Assembly (NCBI RefSeq): GCF_000716435.1
Contig: NZ_JNWO01000013.1
Span: 62,001-126,000 of the forward strand
Source of the DNA: Streptomyces xylophagus
GTDB taxonomy: Bacteria > Actinomycetota > Actinomycetes > Streptomycetales > Streptomycetaceae
Length of the DNA: 64,000 nucleotides
Direction of reading: 5' to 3'
The notes below the pieces were generated by a model that was given only the letters and a program-made list of their open reading frames with translations, did not search any database and was not told the origin of the DNA. The translations under genes and the position numbers were made by a program. This document shows, one piece after another, positions 45,689-54,877 of the stretch (within the stretch, counting starts at the first letter, position 1; every line of letters starts with the position of its first letter).

Positions 45689-47335
45689 ATGAGCAGCAAC
45701 GGGGGAGCCGGACGCGGGGCCGACGAGCCCACGAGTTTCGCTCTGCAGCCGCCGAACCCGCGGATGGCCGTGCCCACGCCGGTGCCGCACCCGAACAACC
45801 CGTACGCGACTCCCGCCCCGGCTCCCGACCCGTCGCCGGAACCCGGCACCGGACGCCTGATAGCCGGTCGTTACCGGCTCCTCGGCAAGCTGGGCCACGG
45901 CGGCATGGGCACGGTGTGGCGCGCCAAGGACGAGACGGTGGACCGCGAGGTCGCCGTGAAGGAACCCCGCGTCCCGGACAACCTTCCCGAACGCGAACGA
46001 GAGAACGCCTTCGAGCGAATGCGTCGCGAGGCACGGGCGGCGGCCCGGCTCGACCACCCGGCTGTCGTGAACGTGCACGATGTGGCCGTCGTCGACGGTC
46101 AGCCGTGGATCGTGATGGAGCTGGTGACCGGCCGCTCGCTGGGCGACGCGTTGCAGGAGGGCACCCTCGACGCGCGCGACGCGGCCCGTATCGGCCTCCA
46201 GGTGCTCGGCGCCCTCGAGGCCGCGCACGCGGCGGGCGTCCTGCACCGTGACGTCAAGCCGGACAACGTCCTGCTCGGCCGCCACGACCGGGTCGTCCTG
46301 ACCGACTTCGGCATCGCCCACATAGAGGGCGAGACGAATCTGACCGACACCGGCGGTTTCGTCGGTTCGCCCGAATACATCGCTCCGGAACGGGTGTTGG
46401 GCCAGCGCCCCGGCCCCGCCTCCGACCTGTGGTCCCTCGGCGTGGTCCTGTACGCGGCCACGGAGGGCGTCTCCCCGTTCCGCCGCAGCAACACCCCCGC
46501 CACCCTCCAGTCGGTCCTCAACGCCGCGCCCGCACCGCCGACTTCGGCGCCGGGCCCGCTCGCCGACCTCATCACCGGCCTGCTGGCCAAGGACCCGGCG
46601 AGCCGCCCGAACGCGGCCCAGGTGCGTGCCGTACTGGAATCGGTGGCCAACCCGCCGACGCCGGTGCAGACCCAGGAGGTGCGGTACGTCGAACGCCCCG
46701 CAGGCGGGCGCCGGTTGGGCCGCAAGGTGTGGTTCGGGCTCGGTGGCGTGTTCGTCGCGGCGGCGGTGGCGGCGTACCTGGTGATCGGGAACCCGTTCGC
46801 CGGGCAGCCGACGCTCCCGCACGACTGGGAGAAGCACTACGAGGCCGATGTGGCCGCGACGCTCGCCGTCCCGGCCGCGTACAAGCGATCCACCCCCGAC
46901 CGTAAGTCGGACAAGGGGCACTGGGTCACGTACACCGACCCGAGCGGCAGCCTCTGGATCTTCCTCAGCCTCGACAAGAAGTCCGAGGACGCCAACGGCT
47001 ACATCAAGGACTCGGCGGCGGCCGAGATGTACCAGGACAACGGCGACCTGGTGGACAACGGCAGCATCGACCTCGACATCGGGGAGGCCACGAAGACCGT
47101 GCCGGAGCCGACCGGCACGTACCAGGGCAGGCCGTCCGCCGAGAACACGATCACGGCCCCGTCCTACGACAGCCAGGACCCCCTTCCCCGCGAGCTGAAG
47201 CTCCTCTACTACAGGACCTCCGCCGGGGACATGTACAAGCTCATGATCAGCTACCCGGGCAAGGGCGACTTCACGGCCCGCGGCCGCGAGGTGGCGAAGG
47301 CGGCGATCGCCAACCTGGACGTCGACACGCTGTGA
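45689..47335 (+). CDS. Receptor-type Ser/Thr protein kinase 5
   Basis: A 548-residue kinase with a 58-residue Pro-rich N-terminal segment before the domain. Motifs are GHGGMG (69-74), Lys91, HRDVKPDN (186-), DFG (206-208) and YIAPERVLG. The membrane helix is VWFGLGGVFVAAAVAAYLVIG (about 346-366) and the external domain is HYEADVAATLAVPAAYKRSTP ... VAKAAIANLDVDTL. ATG at 45689 was preferred to 45677. The stop overlaps the next small gene by 4 nt. Confidence 0.9.
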   Translation: MSSNGGAGRGADEPTSFALQPPNPRMAVPTPVPHPNNPYATPAPAPDPSPEPGTGRLIAGRYRLLGKLGHGGMGTVWRAKDETVDREVAVKEPRVPDNLPERERENAFERMRREARAAARLDHPAVVNVHDVAVVDGQPWIVMELVTGRSLGDALQEGTLDARDAARIGLQVLGALEAAHAAGVLHRDVKPDNVLLGRHDRVVLTDFGIAHIEGETNLTDTGGFVGSPEYIAPERVLGQRPGPASDLWSLGVVLYAATEGVSPFRRSNTPATLQSVLNAAPAPPTSAPGPLADLITGLLAKDPASRPNAAQVRAVLESVANPPTPVQTQEVRYVERPAGGRRLGRKVWFGLGGVFVAAAVAAYLVIGNPFAGQPTLPHDWEKHYEADVAATLAVPAAYKRSTPDRKSDKGHWVTYTDPSGSLWIFLSLDKKSEDANGYIKDSAAAEMYQDNGDLVDNGSIDLDIGEATKTVPEPTGTYQGRPSAENTITAPSYDSQDPLPRELKLLYYRTSAGDMYKLMISYPGKGDFTARGREVAKAAIANLDVDTL

Positions 47336-47661
47336 GCCGCGGTACGGCCGCCGACCTCGCGGCCCTGAGCGTGCGGGTGCTCGGCGACCGCGGTCTGCCG
47401 GGCGACGTGATCGACGTGTACGCCGCCTGCCGTCACTACTCGGTGATCGAGCTGGAGCAACTCGCGGCCGACGGCGGGGACTTCGACCTCTTCGGGCTGC
47501 GGGACCGGCTGGAGGGTGTGGTCTGGGTGAGCGACGAGGAGTTCGCGGCGCACGGACTCTGCACGCGGGAGATCGCGGAACTGCGGCAGTGGGCCCTGGA
47601 GTGGGAGTCCGACCTCGGGCTGCGGCTCGCGGAGGAGTACGACGAGCCCGACGGCGACTAG
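47332..47661 (+). CDS. Small acidic hypothetical protein after kinase 5
   Basis: A 109-residue protein (GTG start overlapping the kinase stop by 4 nt), all-helical looking, strongly acidic, with SVRVLGDRGLPGDVIDVYAACRHYSVIELEQLAADGGDFDLFGLRDRLEGV and a D/E-rich tail. No family recognised. The translational coupling to kinase 5 suggests it is a partner or substrate of that kinase. The gene ends overlapping the convergent AraC gene. Confidence 0.75.
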   Translation: MSRGTAADLAALSVRVLGDRGLPGDVIDVYAACRHYSVIELEQLAADGGDFDLFGLRDRLEGVVWVSDEEFAAHGLCTREIAELRQWALEWESDLGLRLAEEYDEPDGD

Positions 47662-48566
47662 GCAGGGGTGTCTTCCCGCACGGTCCCCCGATACCTCCCC
47701 GGCGTCACCCCGAACTCCCGGCTGAACGCGTGCGACAGCGCGTACGGACTGCCGTACCCCGCCTCCCGGGCCACCGTCGCCAGCGGGGCGTCCGTGTCCC
47801 GCAGCCGGGTCGCCGCCAACGTCAGCCGCCACCACGTCAGATACGCCATCGGCGCCCGCCCCACCAGCGCGGTGAACCGGCGGGCCAGCGTCGCCCGGGA
47901 CACGCCCGCCGCCGCGGCCAGCCGGTCGTTGGTCCAGGGCGCGGCCGGGTCGGAGTGCAGGGCCCGTAGCGCGGCGGTGGTCACGGGGTCGTTCAGCACC
48001 GACGGCCAACTGCCGGTCTCCGCCTCGGACATCCACGCCCGCACCATGTAGATCAGCAACAGGTCGAGCAGGCTCGGCAGCGCGAGGCAGGCTCCCGGCC
48101 GCCGTTCGTCCAGCTCGTTCGCCAACAGGTCCACGGCCGACCGGAGTTCGGGGTGGTGACCGACCCGGTTCGGCAGATGGACCACCTCCGGCAGCTCCGC
48201 CATCAGCGGATGCGTCCGGCTCCGGTCGAGCCGGTACTTCCCGCACAGCAACTCGACCGCACGCCCGCCCCCGCCCCCGGCCGGCCGGCGCATCTCCTCG
48301 AACGGCACCGCCCGCGCGATGTCTCCGGGCGAGTCCGCCAGCACGTGTCCCGCTCCGTGCGGCAGCAGTACGACGTCCCCCGCGCCCAGCGTCACCGGCT
48401 CACCGTCCCCGTCGGGCATCAACCAGCAGCTGCCCCCGAGCACGACATGGAACCCCGCGCCCTCGTACGGCGCCAGCCGCGTGCACCAACTTCCGCCCAC
48501 CAGCAGCCGGTTGGAGGAGGGCCGCCCGGTCCGTACGGCGGAGATCGCGTCGCTCACCACGTCCAT
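47658..48566 (-). CDS. AraC-family regulator with cupin-type sensor domain
   Basis: A 302-residue regulator. The N-terminal half is a cupin_6-like ligand domain (GFHVVLGGSCWLMPDGDGEPVTLGAGDVVLLPHGAGHVLA), and the C-terminal half is the AraC HTH pair (WTNDRLAAAAGVSRATLARRFTALVGRAPMAYLTWWRLTLAATRLRDTDAPLATVAREAGYGSPYALSHAFSREFGVTPGRYR). It is divergent from a metallo-hydrolase gene, 102 nt apart, so it probably controls that gene. Ligand unknown. Confidence 0.88.
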   Translation of the reverse strand: MDVVSDAISAVRTGRPSSNRLLVGGSWCTRLAPYEGAGFHVVLGGSCWLMPDGDGEPVTLGAGDVVLLPHGAGHVLADSPGDIARAVPFEEMRRPAGGGGGRAVELLCGKYRLDRSRTHPLMAELPEVVHLPNRVGHHPELRSAVDLLANELDERRPGACLALPSLLDLLLIYMVRAWMSEAETGSWPSVLNDPVTTAALRALHSDPAAPWTNDRLAAAAGVSRATLARRFTALVGRAPMAYLTWWRLTLAATRLRDTDAPLATVAREAGYGSPYALSHAFSREFGVTPGRYRGTVREDTPA

Positions 48567-48668
48567 GCGGCCACGCTACGCCAGCGGGGCACCGGTGAGG
48601 TGTATGCGTATCCGACCGAGTCATTCACGCATTGAGACACTCACCACGGGCTCCCTAGGCTCATTTCC

Positions 48669-49562
48669 ATGACCGAGGACAACGCACAGACCATGATGAT
48701 CGGTGATGTCGAAGTCGTCCGTGTCGTCGAGTGGCACCGGCCCTTCGCCCCCGCCCGCACCCTCGTCCCGGACCTGCCGCCCGAGGTGTGGCAGGACAAC
48801 CGCGAGACGCTCGCCCCCGACCACTGGGACCCCGACACCGACCGCGCGGTCGTGGCACTCCAGACGTGGGTGCTGCGCAGCGCCGGGCGGACCGTGCTCG
48901 TGGACACCGGGGTCGGCAACGGGCGGGAGCGGCCCGGCAATCCGCTGTTCCACATGAGCCAGGGCGACCTGCCGGGACGGCTGGCGCGGGCCGGCGTACG
49001 ACCCGAGGAAGTCGATGTCGTCGTCAACACCCACATCCACGGCGACCACGTCGGCTGGAACACCCATGACGTGGACGGGAGTTGGGAGTCGCTGTTCCCC
49101 AACGCGAGCTACCTCCTCCCCGCCGCCGACGACTTCCACTTCGGGCCCGACAACGACTACGGCGGGGCGGTACGACCCGACGACCGCCTGACCTACGAGG
49201 ACAGCATCGCGCCCGTGCACCGCGCCGGGTTGGCCACCCTGTGGGACGGCATGCACCGCGTCGACGAGCACCTGACGTTGGAGTCCGCGCCCGGGCACAC
49301 CCCCGGTTCGTCCGTCCTCCGGGTCGCCTCCGGCGGTGAACGGGCCGTGTTCGTGGGGGACTTGCTGCACAGCCCCGTCCAGATCGCCCATCCTGAGTGC
49401 AGCAGCTGCTTCTGCCTCGCTCCCCGGCAGGCCGCGGACAGTCGGCGGCGCGTGCTCGAACGGGCGGCGGACGAAGGTGAGTTGGTGATTCCGGCGCACT
49501 TCGGCGGTACCGGTGTCGCGCGGGTGCGGCGGGCGGGCGACACGCTGGTGCTCGGGAAGTAG
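48669..49562 (+). CDS. Metallo-beta-lactamase-fold hydrolase
   Basis: A 297-residue MBL-fold protein. The zinc site is NTHIHGDHVGW (HxHxDH), with APGHTPGSSVLRV, VGDLLHSPVQ and PAHFGG also in place. The general form is close to the AHL-lactonase-like and arylsulfatase-unrelated MBL hydrolases in actinobacteria; the substrate cannot be told. It is divergent from an AraC gene, forming a regulator-enzyme pair inserted between kinases 5 and 6. Confidence 0.87.
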   Translation: MTEDNAQTMMIGDVEVVRVVEWHRPFAPARTLVPDLPPEVWQDNRETLAPDHWDPDTDRAVVALQTWVLRSAGRTVLVDTGVGNGRERPGNPLFHMSQGDLPGRLARAGVRPEEVDVVVNTHIHGDHVGWNTHDVDGSWESLFPNASYLLPAADDFHFGPDNDYGGAVRPDDRLTYEDSIAPVHRAGLATLWDGMHRVDEHLTLESAPGHTPGSSVLRVASGGERAVFVGDLLHSPVQIAHPECSSCFCLAPRQAADSRRRVLERAADEGELVIPAHFGGTGVARVRRAGDTLVLGK

Positions 49563-49606
49563 GACGCGCGTCGACAAGGCCGTATCCGGCACGGTACTGA
49601 TGGGGC

Positions 49607-51118
49607 ATGAGCGAAGTCGGCGAACAGGTGCGCGACGGACGGCTGGTCGGCGGTCGCTACCGGTTGCTCGAACGGATCGGTTCCGGCGGCATGGGCACCG
49701 TATGGCGGGCGTTCGACGAACTCGTGGACCGTGAAGTCGCCGTCAAGCAGCCGCGGTTGCCCGGCGATCCGGAGGACGAGGAGTTCCAGCGGGCCGCCCA
49801 CCGGCTCTACCGCGAGGCCCGCGCCGCCGCCCGGGTCGACCACCCCTCCGCCGTCGCCATCCACGATGTCGTCATAGAAGCTGAACAGGGCGAACTCCCG
49901 TGGATCGTCATGGAGTTGGTGCGCGGCGAGTCCCTCCATGAACTGCTCAGGCGCGGCCCCCTCGCTCCCGCAGACGCCGCCCGCATCGGCCGCGCCGTCC
50001 TCGGCGCCCTGTCCGCCGCCCACGCCGTGGGCATCGTGCACCGTGACGTGAAACCCGCCAACGTCCTCCTCGGCCCGCACGACCGCGTCGTCCTCACCGA
50101 CTTCGGCATCGCGCACATCCAGGGCGAGGAATCCCTCACCGCGAGTGGGGAGTTCGTGGGCTCGCTCGAATTCATCGCCCCCGAGCGCATGTCGGGCACC
50201 GGCGCAGGCCCGGCCTCCGACCTGTGGTCCCTGGGCGTCCTCCTGTACGCGGCCGTCGAAGGAGCGTCCCCCTTCCGCCGTACGACCGTGGAGTCCACCC
50301 TCGGCGCGATCCTCGCCGGCGACCCGCCCGAGCCGACCCGGGCGGGTCCCCTCGGACCGCTGATCCTGCGGCTGTTGGCACGGGACCCGGAGGCGCGGCC
50401 GGGAGCGGAGGAGGTCGGCGCGGTACTGGAGGCGGTGGCCCAGGGGAGGGACGTACGGGAGCCGCCGATCACCGTCCAGGACGCGCCGCCCGACGAGGAA
50501 CCGGACGAGGGGCCTGAGGATGCCACCGTCGTACCGGAGCCCGAACCTGAAGCCGACCCCAAGCCCAAGCCCAAGTCCCGCCCCCGTCGCGCCCTTCTCC
50601 TCACCCTCGGCGTACTCCTCCTGGCGGGTCTGGTCTTCGGCACCGTCGTCGACAGCCTCCTGGCCCGGGACAACGCCAAGAGCGCCCCTTGGACCGCACA
50701 CCCGGAGAAGGAGATGTCCGCCGTCCTCTCCCTCCCGTCCCAGTCCAAGCGGCTGGACGCGCAGGCGGGATCCGGCAGACGTACCGTCACCTACGGCACC
50801 GGCACCCTCCGTGTCCGCCTCACCGAGTGGGACGCGGCCACCGGCTCACCGCTCGCCGAGGCGCACTCACTGGGCACGGGCACCTCCCACCCGCAGTACA
50901 CCCGCACCAGCTTCCGGGGAAACAAGGACGCCGTCCTCGCCGACACCGTCTACGACCAGTCCGGCATTCCGACCCGCGTCATGGCCCTGATCATCCGCAC
51001 CGCCGACCACCGCATGTACGAGCTGCGCGTGGACATGCCCAAGGGCACCCCGGACGAGAAGAAGGGCACCGCGCTCTTCAAGGGCGCCCGTGACCGGCTG
51101 GCCCTCACGGAAAAGTGA
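49607..51118 (+). CDS. Receptor-type Ser/Thr protein kinase 6
   Basis: A 503-residue kinase. Motifs are GSGGMG (25-30), Lys47, HRDVKPAN (145-), DFG (165-167) and FIAPERMSG (with Phe where the others have Tyr). A helix (ALLLTLGVLLLAGLVFGTVV, about 328-347) follows a Pro/Lys/Glu linker. The external domain, SAVLSLPSQSKRLDAQAGSGRRTVTYGTGTLRVRLTEW ... LFKGARDRLAL, is a shorter version of the family. It lies 44 nt after the metallo-hydrolase stop, in the same direction, so it could be co-transcribed with it. Confidence 0.9.
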   Translation: MSEVGEQVRDGRLVGGRYRLLERIGSGGMGTVWRAFDELVDREVAVKQPRLPGDPEDEEFQRAAHRLYREARAAARVDHPSAVAIHDVVIEAEQGELPWIVMELVRGESLHELLRRGPLAPADAARIGRAVLGALSAAHAVGIVHRDVKPANVLLGPHDRVVLTDFGIAHIQGEESLTASGEFVGSLEFIAPERMSGTGAGPASDLWSLGVLLYAAVEGASPFRRTTVESTLGAILAGDPPEPTRAGPLGPLILRLLARDPEARPGAEEVGAVLEAVAQGRDVREPPITVQDAPPDEEPDEGPEDATVVPEPEPEADPKPKPKSRPRRALLLTLGVLLLAGLVFGTVVDSLLARDNAKSAPWTAHPEKEMSAVLSLPSQSKRLDAQAGSGRRTVTYGTGTLRVRLTEWDAATGSPLAEAHSLGTGTSHPQYTRTSFRGNKDAVLADTVYDQSGIPTRVMALIIRTADHRMYELRVDMPKGTPDEKKGTALFKGARDRLALTEK

Positions 51119-51266
51119 TCCGGAGGCGATCCGAGGGTGATCATTCCCGCACAACGCCCTGATCAGCAGGTTCGCTGCCAGTGATCACTGGCGCTATGTG
51201 CGCACTCGGTGAATCCCGATTACCGACGGGTACCCAAACCTCCCGTCGCGGCATACCCTGCCGCAC

Positions 51267-52898
51267 ATGACGGACTCGCAGGCCCCGGAAAAGACCGGTA
51301 CGGAAACGACGACCGGCACGAACCCCCTCGCTCCGGCCCCCACAGGCGCCCGTACCGCCGCCGATGTGGTCACCCCGGAGCTGGTCGCCCAGCTCACGAG
51401 GGGTGTGGTCGGCTCCGGCCGGACCGCCAACCACACGCCGTTCACCGGTGAGAAGCTCGCCGACCTGCCCGAGTCCACCCCCGAGGACGTGGCGAAGGCC
51501 TTCGACGCGGCCCGCGCCGCGCAGGCCCTGTGGGAACAGACTCCGGTACGGCAGCGGGCGGCCGTCCTGCTCCGCTTCCACGACCTGGTGCTCGCCCGCC
51601 AGGCCGAGGTCCTCGACCTGATCCAGCTGGAGACCGGCAAGGCGCGGCTGCACGCGCACGAGGAGGTGCAGGCCGTCGCCGTCGCGGCCCGCCACTACGG
51701 CCGCAAGGCCCCCGCCTACCTCCGCCCCAAGCGGCACACCGGCGCCGTCCCGACCCTCACCAAGGTCACCGAACTGCGCCACCCGCGCGGGGTGGTCGGC
51801 CAGATCGCCCCCTGGAACTACCCCCTCGAACTCTCCGTAGGCGACGCGCTCCCGGCATTCGTCGCGGGCAACGCGGTGGTCATGAAGCCCGACACCGAGA
51901 CCTGCCTGACCGCCCTCTGGGCCCGCGACCTCCTCATCGAGGCCGGTCTGCCCGCCGACGTCTTCCAGGTCGTCCTCGGCGAGGGCCCGGTCGTCGGCCC
52001 CGAGGTCGTCAAGCACGCCGACTACGTCTCCTTCACCGGCTCCACCCGCACCGGCCGCGAGGTCGCGCAGGGCGCGGCGGCCCGGCTGATCGGCGTCTCC
52101 CTCGAACTCGGCGGCAAGAACGCCATGGTGGTCCTGGAGGACGCCGACATAGAGAAGGCGGCGGCGGGCGCGGTCCGCGCCTGCTTCTCCTCCGCCGGCC
52201 AACTCTGCATCTCCATCGAGCGGTTGTACGTCCACGAGTCGATCGCCGACACCTTCCTGGACCGCTTCGCCGCCCGCACCAAGGCGATGCGCCTCGGCAC
52301 GTCCCTCGCGTACGGCGCCGACATGGGATCGCTGGTGGGGGAGCGGCAGTTGGAGACGGTCACCCGCCACGTGGAGGAGGCCGTCGCGAAGGGCGCGAAG
52401 GTCGTCGCCGGCGGCGTCGCCCGCCCGGACATCGGCCCCTACTTCTTCGAGCCGACCATCCTCGACGGCGTGGAGGCCCCCATGTCGGTCTGCGCCGAGG
52501 AGACCTTCGGCCCGGTCGTCTCCATCTACCGCTTCAAGACCGAGGACGAGGCGGTGGAGCAGGCCAACTCCACGCCGTACGGCCTGAATTCCTCGGTCTG
52601 GACGAAGGACGGCCGCCGCGGCCGCGCGGTCGCCGCCCGCCTCCGCACCGGCACGGTCAACGTCAACGAGGGCTACGCCCCCGCTTACGGCAGCGTCCAG
52701 TCCCCCATGGGCGGCATGAAGGACTCCGGCCTAGGCCGCCGCCACGGCTCCGAGGGCATCCTCAAGTACACCGAGGCCCAAACGGTCGCCCAGCAACGGT
52801 TGTTGCCGATGGCTCCCTCGCTGGGGATGGACGACGAGGCGTACGCGAAGTTCATGAGCACCAGCCTCCGGGTGATGAAGGCATTCAGGCTCAGGTAG
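51267..52898 (+). CDS. Aldehyde dehydrogenase, probable succinate-semialdehyde dehydrogenase
   Basis: A 543-residue ALDH superfamily enzyme with a disordered Thr-rich N-terminal 30 residues. NAD(P) region GQIAPWNYPLELSVGDALPAFVAGNAVVMKP and GSTRTGREVAQ, catalytic Glu in SLELGGKNAMVVLEDADI and nucleophile Cys in FSSAGQLCISIERL are intact. Sequence resembles GabD2-type succinate-semialdehyde dehydrogenases, but the aldehyde cannot be proved from sequence. The FAD enzyme gene follows 80 nt downstream. Confidence 0.87.
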   Translation: MTDSQAPEKTGTETTTGTNPLAPAPTGARTAADVVTPELVAQLTRGVVGSGRTANHTPFTGEKLADLPESTPEDVAKAFDAARAAQALWEQTPVRQRAAVLLRFHDLVLARQAEVLDLIQLETGKARLHAHEEVQAVAVAARHYGRKAPAYLRPKRHTGAVPTLTKVTELRHPRGVVGQIAPWNYPLELSVGDALPAFVAGNAVVMKPDTETCLTALWARDLLIEAGLPADVFQVVLGEGPVVGPEVVKHADYVSFTGSTRTGREVAQGAAARLIGVSLELGGKNAMVVLEDADIEKAAAGAVRACFSSAGQLCISIERLYVHESIADTFLDRFAARTKAMRLGTSLAYGADMGSLVGERQLETVTRHVEEAVAKGAKVVAGGVARPDIGPYFFEPTILDGVEAPMSVCAEETFGPVVSIYRFKTEDEAVEQANSTPYGLNSSVWTKDGRRGRAVAARLRTGTVNVNEGYAPAYGSVQSPMGGMKDSGLGRRHGSEGILKYTEAQTVAQQRLLPMAPSLGMDDEAYAKFMSTSLRVMKAFRLR

Positions 52899-52913
52899 GG
52901 CCTTTGTCTTTTA

Positions 52914-52960
52914 GGGGCGCGGGGAACTGCGCGAGCAACCACAGACGGCCTGCACGCGAA
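52914..52960 (+). repeat. Dispersed GGGGCGCGGGGAACTGCGCGA repeat, intergenic copy
   Basis: AGGGGCGCGGGGAACTGCGCGA and its downstream CAACCACAGACGGCCTGCAC resemble the copy at 7703-7750. It fills most of the 80-bp gap between the dehydrogenase and the GMC gene. Confidence 0.75.
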
Positions 52961-52978
52961 ACTCAAAGAGGAGAACCC

Positions 52979-54757
52979 GTGCCCCAGGACACCTACGACT
53001 ACGACGTAATAGTCGTCGGCTCAGGCTTCGGCGGCTCGGTAACCGCCCTCCGCCTGACCGAAAAGGGCTACACCGTAGGCGTGTTGGAAGCAGGCCGCCG
53101 CTTCACCCCGTCCACGCTCCCCAAAAACTCCTGGGACCTCAAGAACTACCTCTGGGCCCCCAAACTCAACCTGTTCGGCATCCAACGCATCCACCTGCTC
53201 GGCAACGTCATGGTCCTCGCCGGCGCAGGCGTAGGCGGCGGCTCGCTCAACTACGCCAACACCCTGTACGTTCCGCCGAAGCCGTTCTTCGAAGACCCCC
53301 AGTGGCGCGAAATCACCGACTGGCAGGAGGAGTTGAGCCCGTACTACGACCAGGCCCGCCGCATGCTCGGCGTACGCCTCAACCCGACGATGACCCCGTC
53401 CGACGTCCACCTGAAGGCCGCCGCGCAGCGGATGGGCGTAGGAGACACCTTCCACATGGCCCCGGTCGGCGTCTTCTTCGGCGACGGCGAGGACGCCGAG
53501 GGCACCACGAAGGCCAGGCCGGGCGAGCAGGTGGCGGACCCGTACTTCGGCGGCGCGGGCCCGGACCGCAAGGCGTGCACCGAGTGCGGCGAGTGCATGA
53601 CGGGCTGCCGGCACGGCGCCAAGAACACCCTCAACGAGAACTACCTCTACCTCGCCGAGAAGGCGGGCGCGGTGGTCCACCCGATGACGACGGTCGTGTC
53701 GATCACCGACGACTCGCAGGGCGGCTACGCGATCGCCACGCTGCCGACCGACGCGCGCCGCAAGTCGGAGGGGAAGACCTTCAAGGCCCGCCGAGTAGTC
53801 CTCGCCGCCGGCACCTACGGCACCCAGACCCTCCTGCACCGCATGAAGGCGGGCGGCCAACTGCCGTACCTCTCCGAGAAGTTGGGCGAACTTACCCGCA
53901 CCAACTCCGAGGCGCTGGTCGGCGCCCAGACGAACAACCGCCGTTACCGCAAGGCGACGGGCGAGCGACAGGTCGACTTCACGCGCGGAGTCGCCATCAC
54001 GTCCTCGATCCACCCCGACGAGAACACCCACATCGAACCGGTCCGCTACGGCAAGGGCTCCAACTCGATGGGCGGCCTCTCCATCCTCCAAGTCCCGTAC
54101 GCGGAGGGCTCGTCGAGGGCACTGGCCTGGCTGGCGAACGCGGCCCGGCACCCTCTCCTGGTCCTGCGTTCGCTCTCCAACCGCCGCTGGTCGGAGCGGA
54201 CCATCATCGGCCTGGTGATGCAGTCGCTGGACAACTCCCTGACGACGTACCTGAAACCGGACGGCGTGGGGAAGGGGCTGTTGACGGCCCGTCAGGGACA
54301 CGGCGCCCCCAACCCCAAGCAGATCAGGGCGGCTTCGGAGGGCGCGGCGGCGATCGCCGCCGAGATCAACGGCTTCGCGGGCTCGAACGTCGGCGAACTG
54401 ATGGGCACCCCGCTCACCGCCCACTTCCTCGGCGGCTGCCCCATCGGCGCCTCCCGCGAGACGGGCGTGATCGACCCGTACCACCGCCTCTACGGCCACG
54501 CCGGCATCTCGGTCGTCGACGGCTCGGCGGTCTCCGCGAACCTCGGCGTCAACCCGTCCCTCACCATCACGGCGCAGGCCGAGCGCGCGATGTCGTACTG
54601 GCCCAACAAGGGCGAGCCCGACCCGCGCCCGGAGCAGGGGCTGGCGTACGCACGCCTGAAGCCGGTGGAACCGCGTCAACCGGCGGTCCCCGAGGGCGCG
54701 TTCGGCGCGCTGAGGCTGCCGTTCCTGGGGATGCCGACGGTGCCGCCGAAGTCGTAG
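52979..54757 (+). CDS. GMC-type FAD oxidoreductase with CxxCxxCxxxC cluster
   Basis: A 592-residue flavoprotein. The start at GTG 52979 has AAAGAGGAG upstream; a far longer open frame in front overlaps the aldehyde dehydrogenase and is not real. The FAD loop is DVIVVGSGFGGSVTALRLTEKGYTVGVLEAGRRF, and the GMC motif AGAGVGGGSLNYANTLY and C-terminal HFLGGCPIG ... DGSAVSANLGVNPSLTITAQAERAM are present. Residues 200-210 read CTECGECMTGC, a four-cysteine ferredoxin-type pattern that would suit a [4Fe-4S] cluster. Cholesterol-oxidase-like family; substrate unknown. Confidence 0.9.
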   Translation: MPQDTYDYDVIVVGSGFGGSVTALRLTEKGYTVGVLEAGRRFTPSTLPKNSWDLKNYLWAPKLNLFGIQRIHLLGNVMVLAGAGVGGGSLNYANTLYVPPKPFFEDPQWREITDWQEELSPYYDQARRMLGVRLNPTMTPSDVHLKAAAQRMGVGDTFHMAPVGVFFGDGEDAEGTTKARPGEQVADPYFGGAGPDRKACTECGECMTGCRHGAKNTLNENYLYLAEKAGAVVHPMTTVVSITDDSQGGYAIATLPTDARRKSEGKTFKARRVVLAAGTYGTQTLLHRMKAGGQLPYLSEKLGELTRTNSEALVGAQTNNRRYRKATGERQVDFTRGVAITSSIHPDENTHIEPVRYGKGSNSMGGLSILQVPYAEGSSRALAWLANAARHPLLVLRSLSNRRWSERTIIGLVMQSLDNSLTTYLKPDGVGKGLLTARQGHGAPNPKQIRAASEGAAAIAAEINGFAGSNVGELMGTPLTAHFLGGCPIGASRETGVIDPYHRLYGHAGISVVDGSAVSANLGVNPSLTITAQAERAMSYWPNKGEPDPRPEQGLAYARLKPVEPRQPAVPEGAFGALRLPFLGMPTVPPKS

Positions 54758-54769
54758 GAAACAGGCGGT

Positions 54770-54811
54770 ACTTGCAGTACATGACTTGCAGTACATGACT
54801 TGCAGTACATG
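54770..54811 (+). repeat. Three tandem copies of a 14-bp unit
   Basis: ACTTGCAGTACATG occurs at 54770-54783, 54784-54797 and 54798-54811 without change, just before the terminator. Confidence 0.9.
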
Positions 54812-54820
54812 CAGACATGC

Positions 54821-54858
54821 AGAAGGACCTGCGCCCCCCTCCGAGCGCAGGTCCTTCT
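54821..54858. terminator. Bidirectional terminator after the GMC gene
   Basis: AGAAGGACCTGCGC, 10-nt loop, GCGCAGGTCCTTCT: a perfect 14-bp stem, between convergent genes. Confidence 0.92.
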
Positions 54859-54877
54859 TCGTCGAGCGAGCTACGTG

